From the NCBI RefSeq assembly GCF_900187325.1, contig NZ_FZMZ01000004.1:124001-188000 (forward strand): a stretch of 64,000 nt of DNA. Reading direction: 5' to 3'. The first letter of the stretch is position 1. Each line of letters starts with the position of its first letter. Both the position numbers and the translations under genes were made by a program. The notes beneath the pieces are model-generated. The model saw only the letters and a list, made by a program, of their open reading frames with translations, was not told the DNA's origin and did no database searches. Source of the stretch: Virgibacillus ndiopensis (GTDB lineage: Bacteria; Bacillota; Bacilli; Bacillales; Amphibacillaceae). Positions 9,011-17,769 of this stretch are shown piece after piece.

Positions 9011-9039
9011 AGTATACATTAATTGAAAGCGATTTACAA
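9011..9039 (-). promoter_or_regulatory. Promoter of the LacI/TRAP operon with overlapping cre-like site
   Basis: On the minus strand, -35 TTGTAA (9039-9034) and -10 TATACT (9016-9011) are separated by 17 bases. TGAAAGCGATTTACA (9024-9038) overlaps the -35 and spacer; it equals the cre consensus apart from one inserted base, or could be a third LacI-family site. No further promoter was recognised within the downstream operon. Confidence 0.55.
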
Positions 9040-9225
9040 TAGTTGTTTTATTTTTTTAGGGGATTTTAAATATTTTATCTTTTTCAAATAAAGCTAAGTA
9101 AATATTCTATAACCGAACTTCTCCATTAAAATACCCTTCTAACCTAATTTAAAGATTAGAAAGGTAAATGTAAGAGATGATTCATTTTATCTGATTTAAA
9201 AATAAATAAAGTAAACAATGAATAA

Positions 9226-10734
9226 CTAGTTCAAATTTAATTGAGCTTTTACATATCTTCCTGCTGATGTTCCAGCTGTCCTTCCAAATACCGCTCCAGA
9301 CATTAATCCAGATCCACCTGGATAGTTGCCATAGAAGATACCACCGATCATTTCTCCAGCAGCATACAACCCATTAATTGGTTCATCATTATTATTTAGT
9401 ACTTCTCCTTTTTTATTTGCTTTGAGACCACCGAAACAGAATGTAATTCCACAAGTAACAGGGAAAGCATAGAAAGGACCTTTTTCAATTTTTAATGCCC
9501 AATTAGATTTAGGTGGTGTAATTCCTTCAGTTCCTTTGTTATCCTTTTCTGCTGGTTTATAATCACCTTTTTGAACAGCGTTATTATACGCTTCGATTGT
9601 TTGTAAAAATTGTTCCCTATTAACATCTAACTGTGCAACTAATTCTTCAATTGATTCTGCCTTATAACAAGTAGCTTCTTCTTTATCATACTCATCACGA
9701 AGCATTGGTCTTACTTGGGAGTCATAAATTTGATAAGCGATGTGCCCCGGTTGCTTTAATACTTCACGCCCATATTTTGCATAAGTAAAGTTTCTAAAGT
9801 CGGCCCCTTCGTCAACAAAACGATTTCCTTCCTTATTAATCATAATTCCTAGTGGGTAAGAATGTTTCTTGAATATATCACCTGGTTTTGTAAAATCACC
9901 AACTATTGGAGCGTTAGCATCTGTTCCAATAGAATGACAGCCATTCCATTCTCCAAATGGTTGTGCACCTATTTCAAATGCCATCGATAAACCGTCGCCA
10001 GTATTAAATTCCGTACCTCTTACAATTGCATTATTCCAAATTTCCCCTAGTTTTTCTGCTCGAAGTTTCTTATTCGCTTCAAAACTTCCACAGGCTAACA
10101 CAACACTTTTTGTTTGTACAATTACTTCTTTTTCCTTCTTTTTAACTACTATGGAAGAAATCTCATTTCCATCTTTGTTAATTTTAACAGCTGGAGACTC
10201 GTACCATACATCAATACCTAATTCTTCTGCACGATTATTTAACTGCTCAATTAAACCTACTCCTCTATTCCATGTTTTTACGGGTAACCCACCCCAGAAG
10301 TGATTAATTCCATCTTTCACAAAGGATTGATTATCATAGATGAGATCAAAATCCACTTTATTTTCATGCATCCATTTTATCGTTTCATAGGATTTCGTTA
10401 CAAGGTGTTCTGCTAACTCTGACTCTGATTTATTTCCAGTAGCTTTCATAAGATCTGTATGATATTGCTCTACTGTGTACGGAGGCATATGAATCTTCGC
10501 TGCCTCTTCATCTGTAATCTTTGGAATTACTTCCCTTAAATCTTCTAATCCGTTAAAGGCAAAGCGAATAGCTCCATCCGTAAAAAAAGAATTTCCCCCA
10601 CGTTTGTTCTTTGGTCCTTTTTCCAACACTAAAACTTTTGCACCACTTTCACATGATGCAATAGCAGCACATAACGCAGCATTTCCTGCCCCAACTATCA
10701 CAACATCGTAATACAAATCATTTTTACTTGTCAT
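9226..10734 (-). CDS. tcuA: FAD-dependent tricarballylate dehydrogenase-like protein (TcuA family)
   Basis: A 502-residue flavoprotein of the fumarate reductase/succinate dehydrogenase group. FAD-binding GAGNAALCAAIASCESG at the N-terminus is followed by LEKGPKNKRGGNSFFTDGAIR; the GNAALCAA and RGGNS pattern is that of Salmonella TcuA, which oxidises tricarballylate to cis-aconitate. The C-terminus has NGLYAAGEMIGGIFYGNYPGGSGLMSGAVFGRTAG, the flavin-capping end of the family. Start ATG at 10734 follows AGAGGTG by six bases; a longer in-frame extension to 10776 lacks a ribosome site. The gene is divergent from a LysR regulator. The usual electron-transfer partner TcuB is not in the window. It could act on another unsaturated or saturated tricarboxylate. 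Confidence 0.8.
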   Translation of the reverse strand: MTSKNDLYYDVVIVGAGNAALCAAIASCESGAKVLVLEKGPKNKRGGNSFFTDGAIRFAFNGLEDLREVIPKITDEEAAKIHMPPYTVEQYHTDLMKATGNKSESELAEHLVTKSYETIKWMHENKVDFDLIYDNQSFVKDGINHFWGGLPVKTWNRGVGLIEQLNNRAEELGIDVWYESPAVKINKDGNEISSIVVKKKEKEVIVQTKSVVLACGSFEANKKLRAEKLGEIWNNAIVRGTEFNTGDGLSMAFEIGAQPFGEWNGCHSIGTDANAPIVGDFTKPGDIFKKHSYPLGIMINKEGNRFVDEGADFRNFTYAKYGREVLKQPGHIAYQIYDSQVRPMLRDEYDKEEATCYKAESIEELVAQLDVNREQFLQTIEAYNNAVQKGDYKPAEKDNKGTEGITPPKSNWALKIEKGPFYAFPVTCGITFCFGGLKANKKGEVLNNNDEPINGLYAAGEMIGGIFYGNYPGGSGLMSGAVFGRTAGTSAGRYVKAQLNLN

Positions 10735-10824
10735 TTTAAACACCTCTTGAATATTTTTATACTTCATTTTTTTCACATTGTTCCAAATAACTTATAAATA
10801 GGTTAAAATAGAATTTAGTATAAG

Positions 10825-10856
10825 TAAAATAGTTAATTTTTATGATTTAACATAAA
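10825..10856. promoter_or_regulatory. LysR operator candidate, copy A (tcuA/lysR intergenic)
   Basis: A 32-bp motif shared with 17663-17694 (25 of 32 identical) and 19267-19298 (26 of 32). It ends in the perfect inverted repeat TTATG-N6-CATAA and begins TAAAATAG. It lies between divergent tcuA and lysR genes, 91-122 bases upstream of the tcuA start, a typical place for a LysR-type binding site. Confidence 0.7.
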
Positions 10857-10910
10857 AAAAATTTATAAACAATAACTATTACCCCATTACACATTTAAGG
10901 AGTTTTTTCA

Positions 10911-11777
10911 ATGAATGAAAAAGATTGGGAGCTACTTTTAACTTTATATAAAGAAGGTACTATTACTAGTACTGCACAAAAATTGTATATTTCCCAGCCG
11001 GCATTAACATATCGGATCAAACAAATAGAAAAGGGATTCCAAGCTAAAATTATTTATCGTGGTAACAAAGGTGTTGTTTTCACTACCCAAGGTTTGTATT
11101 TAGTAGAATACGCACAAAAGATGGTAAATGAATTACGTAAAACAAAGGATAAAATCAGAAACATGGAGGATGAAGTTCAAGGAATTCTTCGTCTCGGTGT
11201 ATCAAGTAATTTTGCATTATATCAACTCCCTGTTCTCTTAGAGGGATTTCTTTCAAAATATCCAAATGTAGAAATAAACCTCACTACTGGTTGGAGTTCC
11301 AAAATATTAACAAAGTTACAAAGCGAAGAAGTACATATTGCTATCCTTAGGGGTGAGCACAACTGGACAGGAGAGCAACTTATTTTAAACCAAGAAACAT
11401 TATGTGTTGCTTCTAAGGATATAGTAGATTTAGAAGAACTACCTAACCTAAACTTAATCAAGTACCAAACAGATTTTCATTTAAAAAACACTTTTGACCA
11501 ATGGTGGCAGAATAATTATACTACCCCTCCAAATGTGACAATGGAAGTAGATCGAATTGAAACTTGTAAAGAATTAGTGAAAAAAGGAATTGGGTATGCA
11601 ATTTTCCCTAGTATCTCATTAAAGGATGAAGATAATTTGTTTACAATTGATTTAGAAGAAAATGATCAAAAAATATTAAGAAAGACATGGCTCCTACACC
11701 GGAAGGAACTATTAGAATTAAATATCATTCATGCCTTTGTAACCTTTATGAAAGACTTTTACGGAATAAAACAATAA
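10911..11777 (+). CDS. LysR-family transcriptional regulator of the tricarboxylate locus
   Basis: A 288-residue LysR-type regulator. The N-terminal winged helix is seen in LLTLYKEGTITSTAQKLYISQPALTYRIKQIE, followed by the substrate-binding half with LRLGVSSNFALYQLPVLLEGF. AAGGAG lies eight bases before ATG. It is divergent from the TcuA-like gene and is the only regulator in the 9-19 kb region; the shared 32-bp motif before three transport/enzyme genes is most simply its binding site. In Salmonella a LysR protein (TcuR) also adjoins tcuA. Its coinducer may be tricarballylate, aconitate or citrate (inference). It ends in a bidirectional terminator shared with the prpF-like gene. Confidence 0.92.
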   Translation: MNEKDWELLLTLYKEGTITSTAQKLYISQPALTYRIKQIEKGFQAKIIYRGNKGVVFTTQGLYLVEYAQKMVNELRKTKDKIRNMEDEVQGILRLGVSSNFALYQLPVLLEGFLSKYPNVEINLTTGWSSKILTKLQSEEVHIAILRGEHNWTGEQLILNQETLCVASKDIVDLEELPNLNLIKYQTDFHLKNTFDQWWQNNYTTPPNVTMEVDRIETCKELVKKGIGYAIFPSISLKDEDNLFTIDLEENDQKILRKTWLLHRKELLELNIIHAFVTFMKDFYGIKQ

Positions 11778-11806
11778 AGCTGGTCATCGACCAGCTTTAT
11801 TGTTTT
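11773..11806. terminator. Bidirectional Rho-independent terminator between lysR and prpF-like gene
   Basis: A perfect 13-bp stem (AATAAAGCTGGTC with GACCAGCTTTATT) closes a three-base loop, 11773-11801, followed by GTTTTT on the plus strand; the minus-strand side reads TTGTTTTATT. It overlaps the lysR stop codon and ends seven bases from the prpF-like stop, so it serves both convergent genes. Confidence 0.9.
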
Positions 11807-11808
11807 TC

Positions 11809-12975
11809 TTATGATGTAAGTTCCTGTTTTTCTATAAAAAGACTAGAAGAGAAAACACTGCTACCTTCCATAAGTCTTCTTGCTGTTCTACCGATAGCAG
11901 CACGACTAACGACGTATTCACCCTCTATATGTTCAACACTTGCTTCTACTTCAATAATACCTGCTGGGTGCCCTATTTTTATGGGCCCCTTTTTATCGTT
12001 TGAAAGGATATCTTCTACAACTGTCCCTGGTATTTGACACGCTGTTGCAATAGCAATCGCCCCACTTACCGCAAAAGCCTGGTGAAGAGAACCCATAGCA
12101 ATGTATCTTCCTGTAATATCAATATCCTCTTCATCAATAATCTCACCTGTACTACTCACGTAACTATTTGGTTTGGAAACAACTGCAATTTTAGGTAGGG
12201 CATGAGAAGTAGGTCCTGCTATAGACGCATCTTCAATTAAACCGATTTGAACCCCGATACTAACCCTTATTTCCTCTAAGATATCAAGAAATGGATTTTG
12301 ATTAAATTCTTCACCAATTTCAGTTCCTTTAATGTTCAGTTGATCGGCAGTTACAAAGATAAGTGTATTTGCAGAATCAACCACGGAAACATCATATTTC
12401 TCTCCTGACCGAAGATTTACAGTGTCTTTTACATTTCCTGTAGGTAGTATTTTTCCAGTAATGGATCCACCCGAGTCTAAAAAATTCACATTTATTCTAG
12501 GGGCTGTTCCAGGTACTCCATCAATAGAATAATTCCCTTCATATACGGCTCCATCACTAGTTGTTGGAACCTCCACTTCTATCATTTTGTTTGTATTTGT
12601 ATTAAATATTCTTACGACTGTATAAGGTTCTTTTATTTTGCAAAATCCTTCTTCCACAGCATATAGGCCCACTGCTGCCGACATATTTCCGCATGTTGGT
12701 TTAAAATCTATTTCCTCTTCTGAAAGGCTAACTTGTCCAAATGTGTAAACAATGTCGACATTCTCACTCTCTGATTCCTCAATTAATGCAACTTTGCTTG
12801 TTAATGGATCTCCCCCACCTATTCCATCAATTTGCCTAATATCTGGGCTTCCGTAAATTCTAAGTACTGACTTATTACGATCCTCTTCTCTTTCTGGTAG
12901 GTGTTTTTTATTTATAACTAATCCCTTACTTGTACCGCCTCTCATTAAAACACATGGAACCTTTGTAATTGCCAT
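11809..12975 (-). CDS. prpF: PrpF-family 2-methylaconitate/aconitate cis-trans isomerase-like protein
   Basis: A 388-residue protein of the PrpF/DUF453 family (diaminopimelate-epimerase fold). The opening KVPCVLMRGGTSKGLVI, the DGIGGGDPLTSKVAL loop, PTCGNMSAAVGLYAVEEGF and the later AIAIATACQIPGT region are family landmarks; the Cys of CGNM corresponds to the conserved active-site region. PrpF isomerises trans-2-methylaconitate to the cis form; relatives isomerise aconitate. Here AcnD, its usual partner, is absent and the neighbours are a PrpD-family protein, a TTT transporter and a TcuA-like dehydrogenase, so isomerisation of trans-aconitate or a similar acid is more likely than propionate metabolism. 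It is the last gene of the tct operon. Confidence 0.88.
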   Translation of the reverse strand: MAITKVPCVLMRGGTSKGLVINKKHLPEREEDRNKSVLRIYGSPDIRQIDGIGGGDPLTSKVALIEESESENVDIVYTFGQVSLSEEEIDFKPTCGNMSAAVGLYAVEEGFCKIKEPYTVVRIFNTNTNKMIEVEVPTTSDGAVYEGNYSIDGVPGTAPRINVNFLDSGGSITGKILPTGNVKDTVNLRSGEKYDVSVVDSANTLIFVTADQLNIKGTEIGEEFNQNPFLDILEEIRVSIGVQIGLIEDASIAGPTSHALPKIAVVSKPNSYVSSTGEIIDEEDIDITGRYIAMGSLHQAFAVSGAIAIATACQIPGTVVEDILSNDKKGPIKIGHPAGIIEVEASVEHIEGEYVVSRAAIGRTARRLMEGSSVFSSSLFIEKQELTS

Positions 12976-12990
12976 ATTATTTCCCCCTAT

Positions 12991-14370
12991 TTAGCAACTT
13001 TTAATAGAAACATTTGGCTGGCAAATGGCTACCAAATCCGAGATATCATTTAAACTTTCTAGATTTTGAACCATTTTGATTATTTCCCGTACACTAGATT
13101 CCCCAATTAAGTCTTTTGAAAGGAATAAGAACTTTTCTTCCAATTCCTTTTGTGTCAGTGGGTTTGTCGGATCCCCTTTAGCATCCGGAATGAGTTCGGA
13201 ATAAATTCCATTTGTTGTTTCAATTTCTAATGAGCATCCCCAATTCTTTGGATAAGCATTCTCAAACTTTTCATCAACTATAATTTCCACCTTTTGAGCT
13301 AAACGGATTGTTTCCTCATCTTTAATCCTGTCAGGGCTAAATTGATTCATAAGTGCTTGCCCGTCAATTAAGGTAACTGCAACACCATATGGAATACTAA
13401 ATTTTGCATCCATTGAATTTTGTGGGGTATGAGTATATCCACATTGAACCTTAGCCACTTCATAGGTCCTAACCTTAATTGACTTAATTTCCTCAAGGTT
13501 TATGCCTGATTCTCTTATTTTTAACGCTGCTTGAATCGATGGATGCATACTTCTACAGCAAGAGAAAGGCTTTCTCGTAATATTTCCTATTAAGAAATCA
13601 TCTTCTAGATTTTCTATAATTGCATCGAAAGAATATTCCTCAGAACTACTTTTATAAAAACCACCATCTTCTGCCTCAATGATTTGATTTGAACCTGTTA
13701 ATCCACCATTCACTAGAATTGTGGCTAATACACCACTTGCAGAGGCAGAACCAGCGTGAAACATTTTAGTATTAGCTCCGTTTGCTGTAAATGCCCATAA
13801 ACCTGATGACTGTGTTCCAGCTATGCCTAGAGCATTTACCATTTGATTTTCATCAAATTTAGAAAGCTTTGCAACACTTGATGCAGCACCAAAAGTTCCA
13901 CACGTACTAGTCGCATGCCATCCTTGCATCCTGTGCTTTGTAGCATTTATTCCTTTTCCAATTCTTAGCATTGTTTCATATCCAACTACAATCGAGGTAA
14001 GGATGTCTTTACCAGAACTTTTCAATATATCACCATAAGTAAGGACGGTTGGAACTACAACTGCACCTGCATGTGATTTTGCTTCTTTATGAACATCATC
14101 CATTTCAATAGCATGTGCCATTGATCCATTTAAAATAGAAGCGTATAATAGTGAACTTTTATTGTTTATACCTATTATGGATGCTTGTTGATCCTCCGTT
14201 GATAGACTTAATTCTTTAGATAATTTTTTTATTTCCTGTGTTTGTGCACCGGATAAAATACAACCTAATGAATCCAATAAACACATTTTCGCTTCATGAA
14301 CTACGTTATCAGGCAAGGAATCATAATCTAACTGGACAAAATAATTAGCTAATTTTTCAGTTATTGTCAT
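12991..14370 (-). CDS. MmgE/PrpD-family protein (2-methylcitrate dehydratase / cis-aconitate-metabolising family)
   Basis: A 459-residue MmgE/PrpD family member. Motifs seen are CLLDSLGCILSGA, the helical AHAIEMDDVHKEAKSHAGAVVVPTVL with the conserved D-D-x-H, the GYETMLRIGKGIN segment and KPFSCCRSMHPSIQAAL. Family members include 2-methylcitrate dehydratase (PrpD), cis-aconitate decarboxylase and iminodisuccinate epimerase. AGGAG lies eight bases before ATG. In this operon it follows tctB by 14 bases and precedes prpF by 15, which suggests that a tricarboxylate brought in by the TTT system is isomerised and hydrated or decarboxylated here. The exact reaction cannot be read from sequence alone. 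Confidence 0.88.
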   Translation of the reverse strand: MTITEKLANYFVQLDYDSLPDNVVHEAKMCLLDSLGCILSGAQTQEIKKLSKELSLSTEDQQASIIGINNKSSLLYASILNGSMAHAIEMDDVHKEAKSHAGAVVVPTVLTYGDILKSSGKDILTSIVVGYETMLRIGKGINATKHRMQGWHATSTCGTFGAASSVAKLSKFDENQMVNALGIAGTQSSGLWAFTANGANTKMFHAGSASASGVLATILVNGGLTGSNQIIEAEDGGFYKSSSEEYSFDAIIENLEDDFLIGNITRKPFSCCRSMHPSIQAALKIRESGINLEEIKSIKVRTYEVAKVQCGYTHTPQNSMDAKFSIPYGVAVTLIDGQALMNQFSPDRIKDEETIRLAQKVEIIVDEKFENAYPKNWGCSLEIETTNGIYSELIPDAKGDPTNPLTQKELEEKFLFLSKDLIGESSVREIIKMVQNLESLNDISDLVAICQPNVSIKSC

Positions 14371-14384
14371 ATGCTTTCTCCTCT

Positions 14385-14840
14385 TTAACTAAAGATAGAA
14401 ATTCCTAAAAGACCTGTTGGCCAATATAGATTTAGTACATTTCCAAATAACATAAGTCCTACTACTACTAAAGCAGTAGACAAAACTGTTGTTATAATAC
14501 GGAATTTAGATTCAATCAATAAAAATACTAATAAAAATACAATAGTAGCCAACATAAAACCTATAAAATAAATCAACGCAATATATCCAACAGCCCAAAG
14601 AACATATTTTAAAACTTTTTTAATTTCCCCCACATCATCAATTGAGTTTTCCTTATTACTTCTTACAATCTCAATTGTTTGCAAAACAATTGATACGAAT
14701 GCTAGAAATGCTGCACCTATTGCAACAAAGAAAGGAAAAAACTTAGCTTTATCTGCAAACGTATTAGCCTCAAAAGCCATTAGACAGAATACAATGAATA
14801 GAAAAGTTGTAAACAAAATTGATTTTATCTCTTTTGACAT
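14385..14840 (-). CDS. tctB: TTT transporter small membrane subunit (TctB family)
   Basis: A 151-residue protein with four hydrophobic helices, the size and pattern of TctB (DUF1468): an N-terminal helix (LFTTFLFIVFCLMAFEA), a charged cytoplasmic loop, then three helices with VGYIALIYFIGFMLATIVF. Start ATG at 14840 follows AGGAGTG; a longer reading frame to 15011 overlaps tctA and has no ribosome site. It supports the large TctA subunit. Here tctB comes after tctA (order C-A-B), unlike the three other TTT loci in this window, which are C-B-A. Confidence 0.85.
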   Translation of the reverse strand: MSKEIKSILFTTFLFIVFCLMAFEANTFADKAKFFPFFVAIGAAFLAFVSIVLQTIEIVRSNKENSIDDVGEIKKVLKYVLWAVGYIALIYFIGFMLATIVFLLVFLLIESKFRIITTVLSTALVVVGLMLFGNVLNLYWPTGLLGISIFS

Positions 14841-14875
14841 TAAACTCACTCCTATTAGGCATTTTAGGACATTAT

Positions 14876-16354
14876 CTATGCAGGATTCGCCTTCTCTGTA
14901 GAACGTTTCATAATATAACCACCTGCTAATAGAGCTACAATTATTACCGCAAGTACTATTACTCCAGGATGTAATAACCATGAAAATCCAAACCTTTCCA
15001 TAGAAATCCACAAATACCTTTCAGTGGCTTGTGATAATACAAAACCAATGAGTAAAGGTGCCCTTGGCCAATCTAATCGCTTCATTACCAATCCAAGTAA
15101 ACCTATACCAATAAACAATAACAAGTCTCCAAAATGTCTAGAACTTTGATAAGAAGCAACTGTTAAAATCACTAGTAAAAATGGAACTAATGATGTCGCA
15201 GGAATTAAGCTTAATCGAGCAATGTATTTACTTAACAAAATACATGCTGCAGCACCAAATATATTTGCAAATACTAATGTCCAAACGATAGACAATGTAA
15301 TGGATACGTCTTCATTAACCATTCTTGGTCCAGCCTGTAATCCAAGCAAGGAAAGTCCCCCAAGTAATATTGCGGTTGTACCACTGCCCGGTATACTAAA
15401 CAACAAGGTAGGAATAAGAGCTCCACCTTCTTTTGCATTATTAGCCCCCTCAGGTCCAATAACACCTCTAATATCACCCTTACCAAAATTTTCATTATCC
15501 TTCGATGTTTGTTTGGTAATTCCATATGCTATCCAATCAACTACACTTCCTCCAAGTCCAGGGATAAAACCAATTAAGGCTCCAATACTTGCCCCTTTTA
15601 AAACTAACCATTTATGTGTAATAGTATCTTTTATTCCATGTACCCAACCACCTTTTAATTCAGCAGTCTTTGAGATACTTTGTTTTTTAGCTAACAACTC
15701 AATCATTTCTGGAAATGCAAATAGTCCTAAAGCAACAACAGCTAATGGAAGTCCATTAAAAAGGTATAGCCATTCAAACGTATAACGATATTCCGCAACT
15801 GCTGGTGCCCCGCCAATGGATCCCAGCATTAGGCCAATCATTCCTACTAGTACACCTCTAATAGGCGTATTTCCAGATAAAATACCAACCATGCTTAATC
15901 CCAATATAGACAGCATAAATAGCTCAGGGGATCCAAACGCTAACACTATTGGCCTGGCTAAAGGTATAGAAATAAAAAGTACAATCCCCCCAAAAACTCC
16001 CCCGATCATGGAAGAAAAGAAAGCTGCTCCTAATGCTCGACCAGCCTGACCTTGTCTTGCAAGTGGATAACCATCCATTATAGTGGCTTGCGATCCCGAA
16101 GAACCTGGCATACCGATTAAAACAGATGGGAATGTATCACCTGTGTGGAGAACAGCTGCCATACCAATTAACATTGCCATTCCAGTATATGGATCCATAC
16201 CATATACGAATGGAAGTAAAATTGCCATTCCTACTGTTCCACTTAACCCGGGTAGAAGACCAATTAAAAGACCTACAAAAATACCGAGGAACATAAATGG
16301 AATTCTACCTGGATCTAGTACAATCGATAATGCTTCAAAAGCTGCTTCAAACAT
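14876..16354 (-). CDS. tctA: TTT transporter large membrane subunit (TctA family)
   Basis: A 492-residue polytopic protein of about 12 helices. TctA landmarks are GLLPGLSGTVGMAILLPFVYGMDP near the N-terminus, the glycine-rich GMPGSSGSQATIMDGYPLARQGQAGRALG, the mirrored second half with GFIPGLGGSVVDWIAYG, and GPEGANNAKEGGALIPTLLFSIPGSGTTAILLGGL. It forms the sodium- or proton-coupled pathway for a tri- or dicarboxylate presented by the TctC protein. Genetic context (tcuA, prpF, prpD) points to citrate-like or aconitate-like substrates. A long plus-strand reading frame inside it is an antisense shadow. Confidence 0.95.
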   Translation of the reverse strand: MFEAAFEALSIVLDPGRIPFMFLGIFVGLLIGLLPGLSGTVGMAILLPFVYGMDPYTGMAMLIGMAAVLHTGDTFPSVLIGMPGSSGSQATIMDGYPLARQGQAGRALGAAFFSSMIGGVFGGIVLFISIPLARPIVLAFGSPELFMLSILGLSMVGILSGNTPIRGVLVGMIGLMLGSIGGAPAVAEYRYTFEWLYLFNGLPLAVVALGLFAFPEMIELLAKKQSISKTAELKGGWVHGIKDTITHKWLVLKGASIGALIGFIPGLGGSVVDWIAYGITKQTSKDNENFGKGDIRGVIGPEGANNAKEGGALIPTLLFSIPGSGTTAILLGGLSLLGLQAGPRMVNEDVSITLSIVWTLVFANIFGAAACILLSKYIARLSLIPATSLVPFLLVILTVASYQSSRHFGDLLLFIGIGLLGLVMKRLDWPRAPLLIGFVLSQATERYLWISMERFGFSWLLHPGVIVLAVIIVALLAGGYIMKRSTEKANPA

Positions 16355-16426
16355 TGTAGATATGCCCCCTTAAATTGAATAAAAAAGGAATTTAATCCTT
16401 CACTTTTATTGGAATATAATTAACAT

Positions 16427-17548
16427 TTATTGATATCTTGTTATCTCATATTCTTTCTCCAGATAATCTTTTACCCAGTTTAATACCTCTTCATCCGTAT
16501 CTAACATATTACTAACCACTTTATTTAGTTGGTCACCAACATAAGGTGTATAACCGCCTAGCACTTCTTCACCTTTTTCCATAAACTCAGAACTATCAAT
16601 TATTTTTTCTGCACCATCAGTTAGTGCTGTCACTGCCTCTTTCGGCGCATCACTGTGTAACCATATTACTTTTTGAACAGTAAATGAGGATCCTAGAAAT
16701 GCCTTGTATGCTTCCCACGCCTCACCTGAAGGTTCTTCACCATATGCCTCTACATAAAATTCTTTTAGAGATGGTAAGTCAGGGAAAGCCGGATCACGAA
16801 TAACTTCTCCATTTTCATCTAGTTGACCAAAAGCAAATAATGGATTCGCTTTTCCTTCTTCAACTAAAGGTTGAACATTTGTTAAAAAAGCCGTGGACGT
16901 TTGATAGTCAATATTAGATTCGCCTGATTCAAATGCTACTCGAGAAGGACCACGCCCGTCATATCCTAAAACAGCTTCAACATCCATTTCTAATACTTCA
17001 AACGCTAACAATGTTACTAAGTCTAATCCCGTTGCACTAATACCTGCATAAACCAGATCTTGTTTAGGATTTTGAATATCTTTTGGACTCTCAATCCCAG
17101 TTTCCGGATTCACATAGACGACTCCACCTGTTGGAAGACCTAACACTGGCTTCATTTCTTTTAAGTCATATTTAACAGCAGGATCCCCAAGGAAGTACGG
17201 TACATGAGTTGAGGCACTTGTTACTAAAGCAAACTGTCCATTATGTTCTCTAGAAAAAACAAACTCATTGGCACCGTTAATACTACCACCACCGGGAACA
17301 TTTACTGTTTGAATGGAAGGATTCCCCTCAACACTCTCATTTAAGAATGGCGCCACAAATCTAGCAAAAGTGTCCGTTCCACCACCAGTACCAAATGGAA
17401 CTACCAATTCTATTGATTTCTCTTCGTAGAACGGACCGTCAGATGAACCAGATGCACTTTCCGATGAGCATCCAGCAAGAATAATCGAAACAAGTAACAT
17501 TAAGGCTAAACCTACTGTTAGATTAGATTTCCTGAAAATCAACTTCAT
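16427..17548 (-). CDS. tctC: TTT transporter substrate-binding lipoprotein (TctC family)
   Basis: A 373-residue Bug/TctC protein, somewhat longer than the usual 330. The signal peptide ends with LAGC (lipidation site). The mature domain has IELVVPFGTGGGTDTFARFVAPFL, the family's carboxylate-binding loop, and later AYGEEPSGEAWEAYKAF, an insertion relative to the other TctC proteins here. AGGAGG stands before the ATG. It is the first gene of the operon tctC-tctA-tctB-prpD-prpF. A promoter with TATAAT, the LysR motif copy B and a cre-like site lie upstream. Confidence 0.92.
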   Translation of the reverse strand: MKLIFRKSNLTVGLALMLLVSIILAGCSSESASGSSDGPFYEEKSIELVVPFGTGGGTDTFARFVAPFLNESVEGNPSIQTVNVPGGGSINGANEFVFSREHNGQFALVTSASTHVPYFLGDPAVKYDLKEMKPVLGLPTGGVVYVNPETGIESPKDIQNPKQDLVYAGISATGLDLVTLLAFEVLEMDVEAVLGYDGRGPSRVAFESGESNIDYQTSTAFLTNVQPLVEEGKANPLFAFGQLDENGEVIRDPAFPDLPSLKEFYVEAYGEEPSGEAWEAYKAFLGSSFTVQKVIWLHSDAPKEAVTALTDGAEKIIDSSEFMEKGEEVLGGYTPYVGDQLNKVVSNMLDTDEEVLNWVKDYLEKEYEITRYQ

Positions 17549-17566
17549 AAAAATACCTCCTATTTT

Positions 17567-17580
17567 TGTATACGCTTACA
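17567..17580. promoter_or_regulatory. cre-like site upstream of tctC
   Basis: TGTATACGCTTACA matches the CcpA-binding consensus TGWAANCGNTNWCA at 13 of 14 positions. It lies 19-32 bases before the tctC start and about 60 bases downstream of the -10 box, a roadblock position for carbon catabolite repression of the tricarboxylate operon. Confidence 0.6.
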
Positions 17581-17637
17581 GAATAAAATAAAAAAATTTA
17601 AACAATTTAATATGTTCAAATTTTAAGATTAATTCTG

Positions 17638-17666
17638 ATTATAGAATAAACTAAGCCATAATTAAA
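17638..17666 (-). promoter_or_regulatory. Promoter of the tctCAB-prpDF operon
   Basis: On the minus strand a consensus -10 TATAAT (17643-17638) is preceded after 17 bases by a poor -35 TTTAAT (17666-17661). The weak -35 overlaps the edge of the 32-bp LysR motif, the usual architecture of a LysR-activated promoter. Confidence 0.6.
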
Positions 17667-17694
17667 ATAGATTATTTCTATGATTATCCATAAG
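17663..17694. promoter_or_regulatory. LysR operator candidate, copy B (tctC upstream)
   Basis: Second copy of the 32-bp motif: TAAAATAG, then ATTATTTC, then TATG-N6-CATA. It also contains a T-N11-A box (TAGA-N5-TCTA). It matches copy C at 27 of 32 positions and abuts the -35 of the tctC promoter, consistent with activator binding. Confidence 0.72.
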
Positions 17695-17769
17695 TTTTTT
17701 TTATGTTTCCTCCCTAAAAATAACTCTCACATCCTATGAATCAAGGATTAAGAAAGATCAGACTATGTT

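Noticed and set aside
9100-9225. Terminator after the tcuA-like gene
   Set aside because: A TTCTAA/TTAGAA inverted repeat is present but is not followed by a T run on the minus strand, so it was not listed.
14841-15011. N-terminal extension of tctB overlapping tctA
   Set aside because: The ATG at 14840 has AGGAGTG at the right distance and gives a standard TctB; the extension is TctA sequence in another frame.
15222-15785. Open plus-strand frame of 187 codons inside tctA
   Set aside because: It is antisense to a well-supported TctA gene, has proline-rich low-complexity composition typical of a shadow and no ribosome site.
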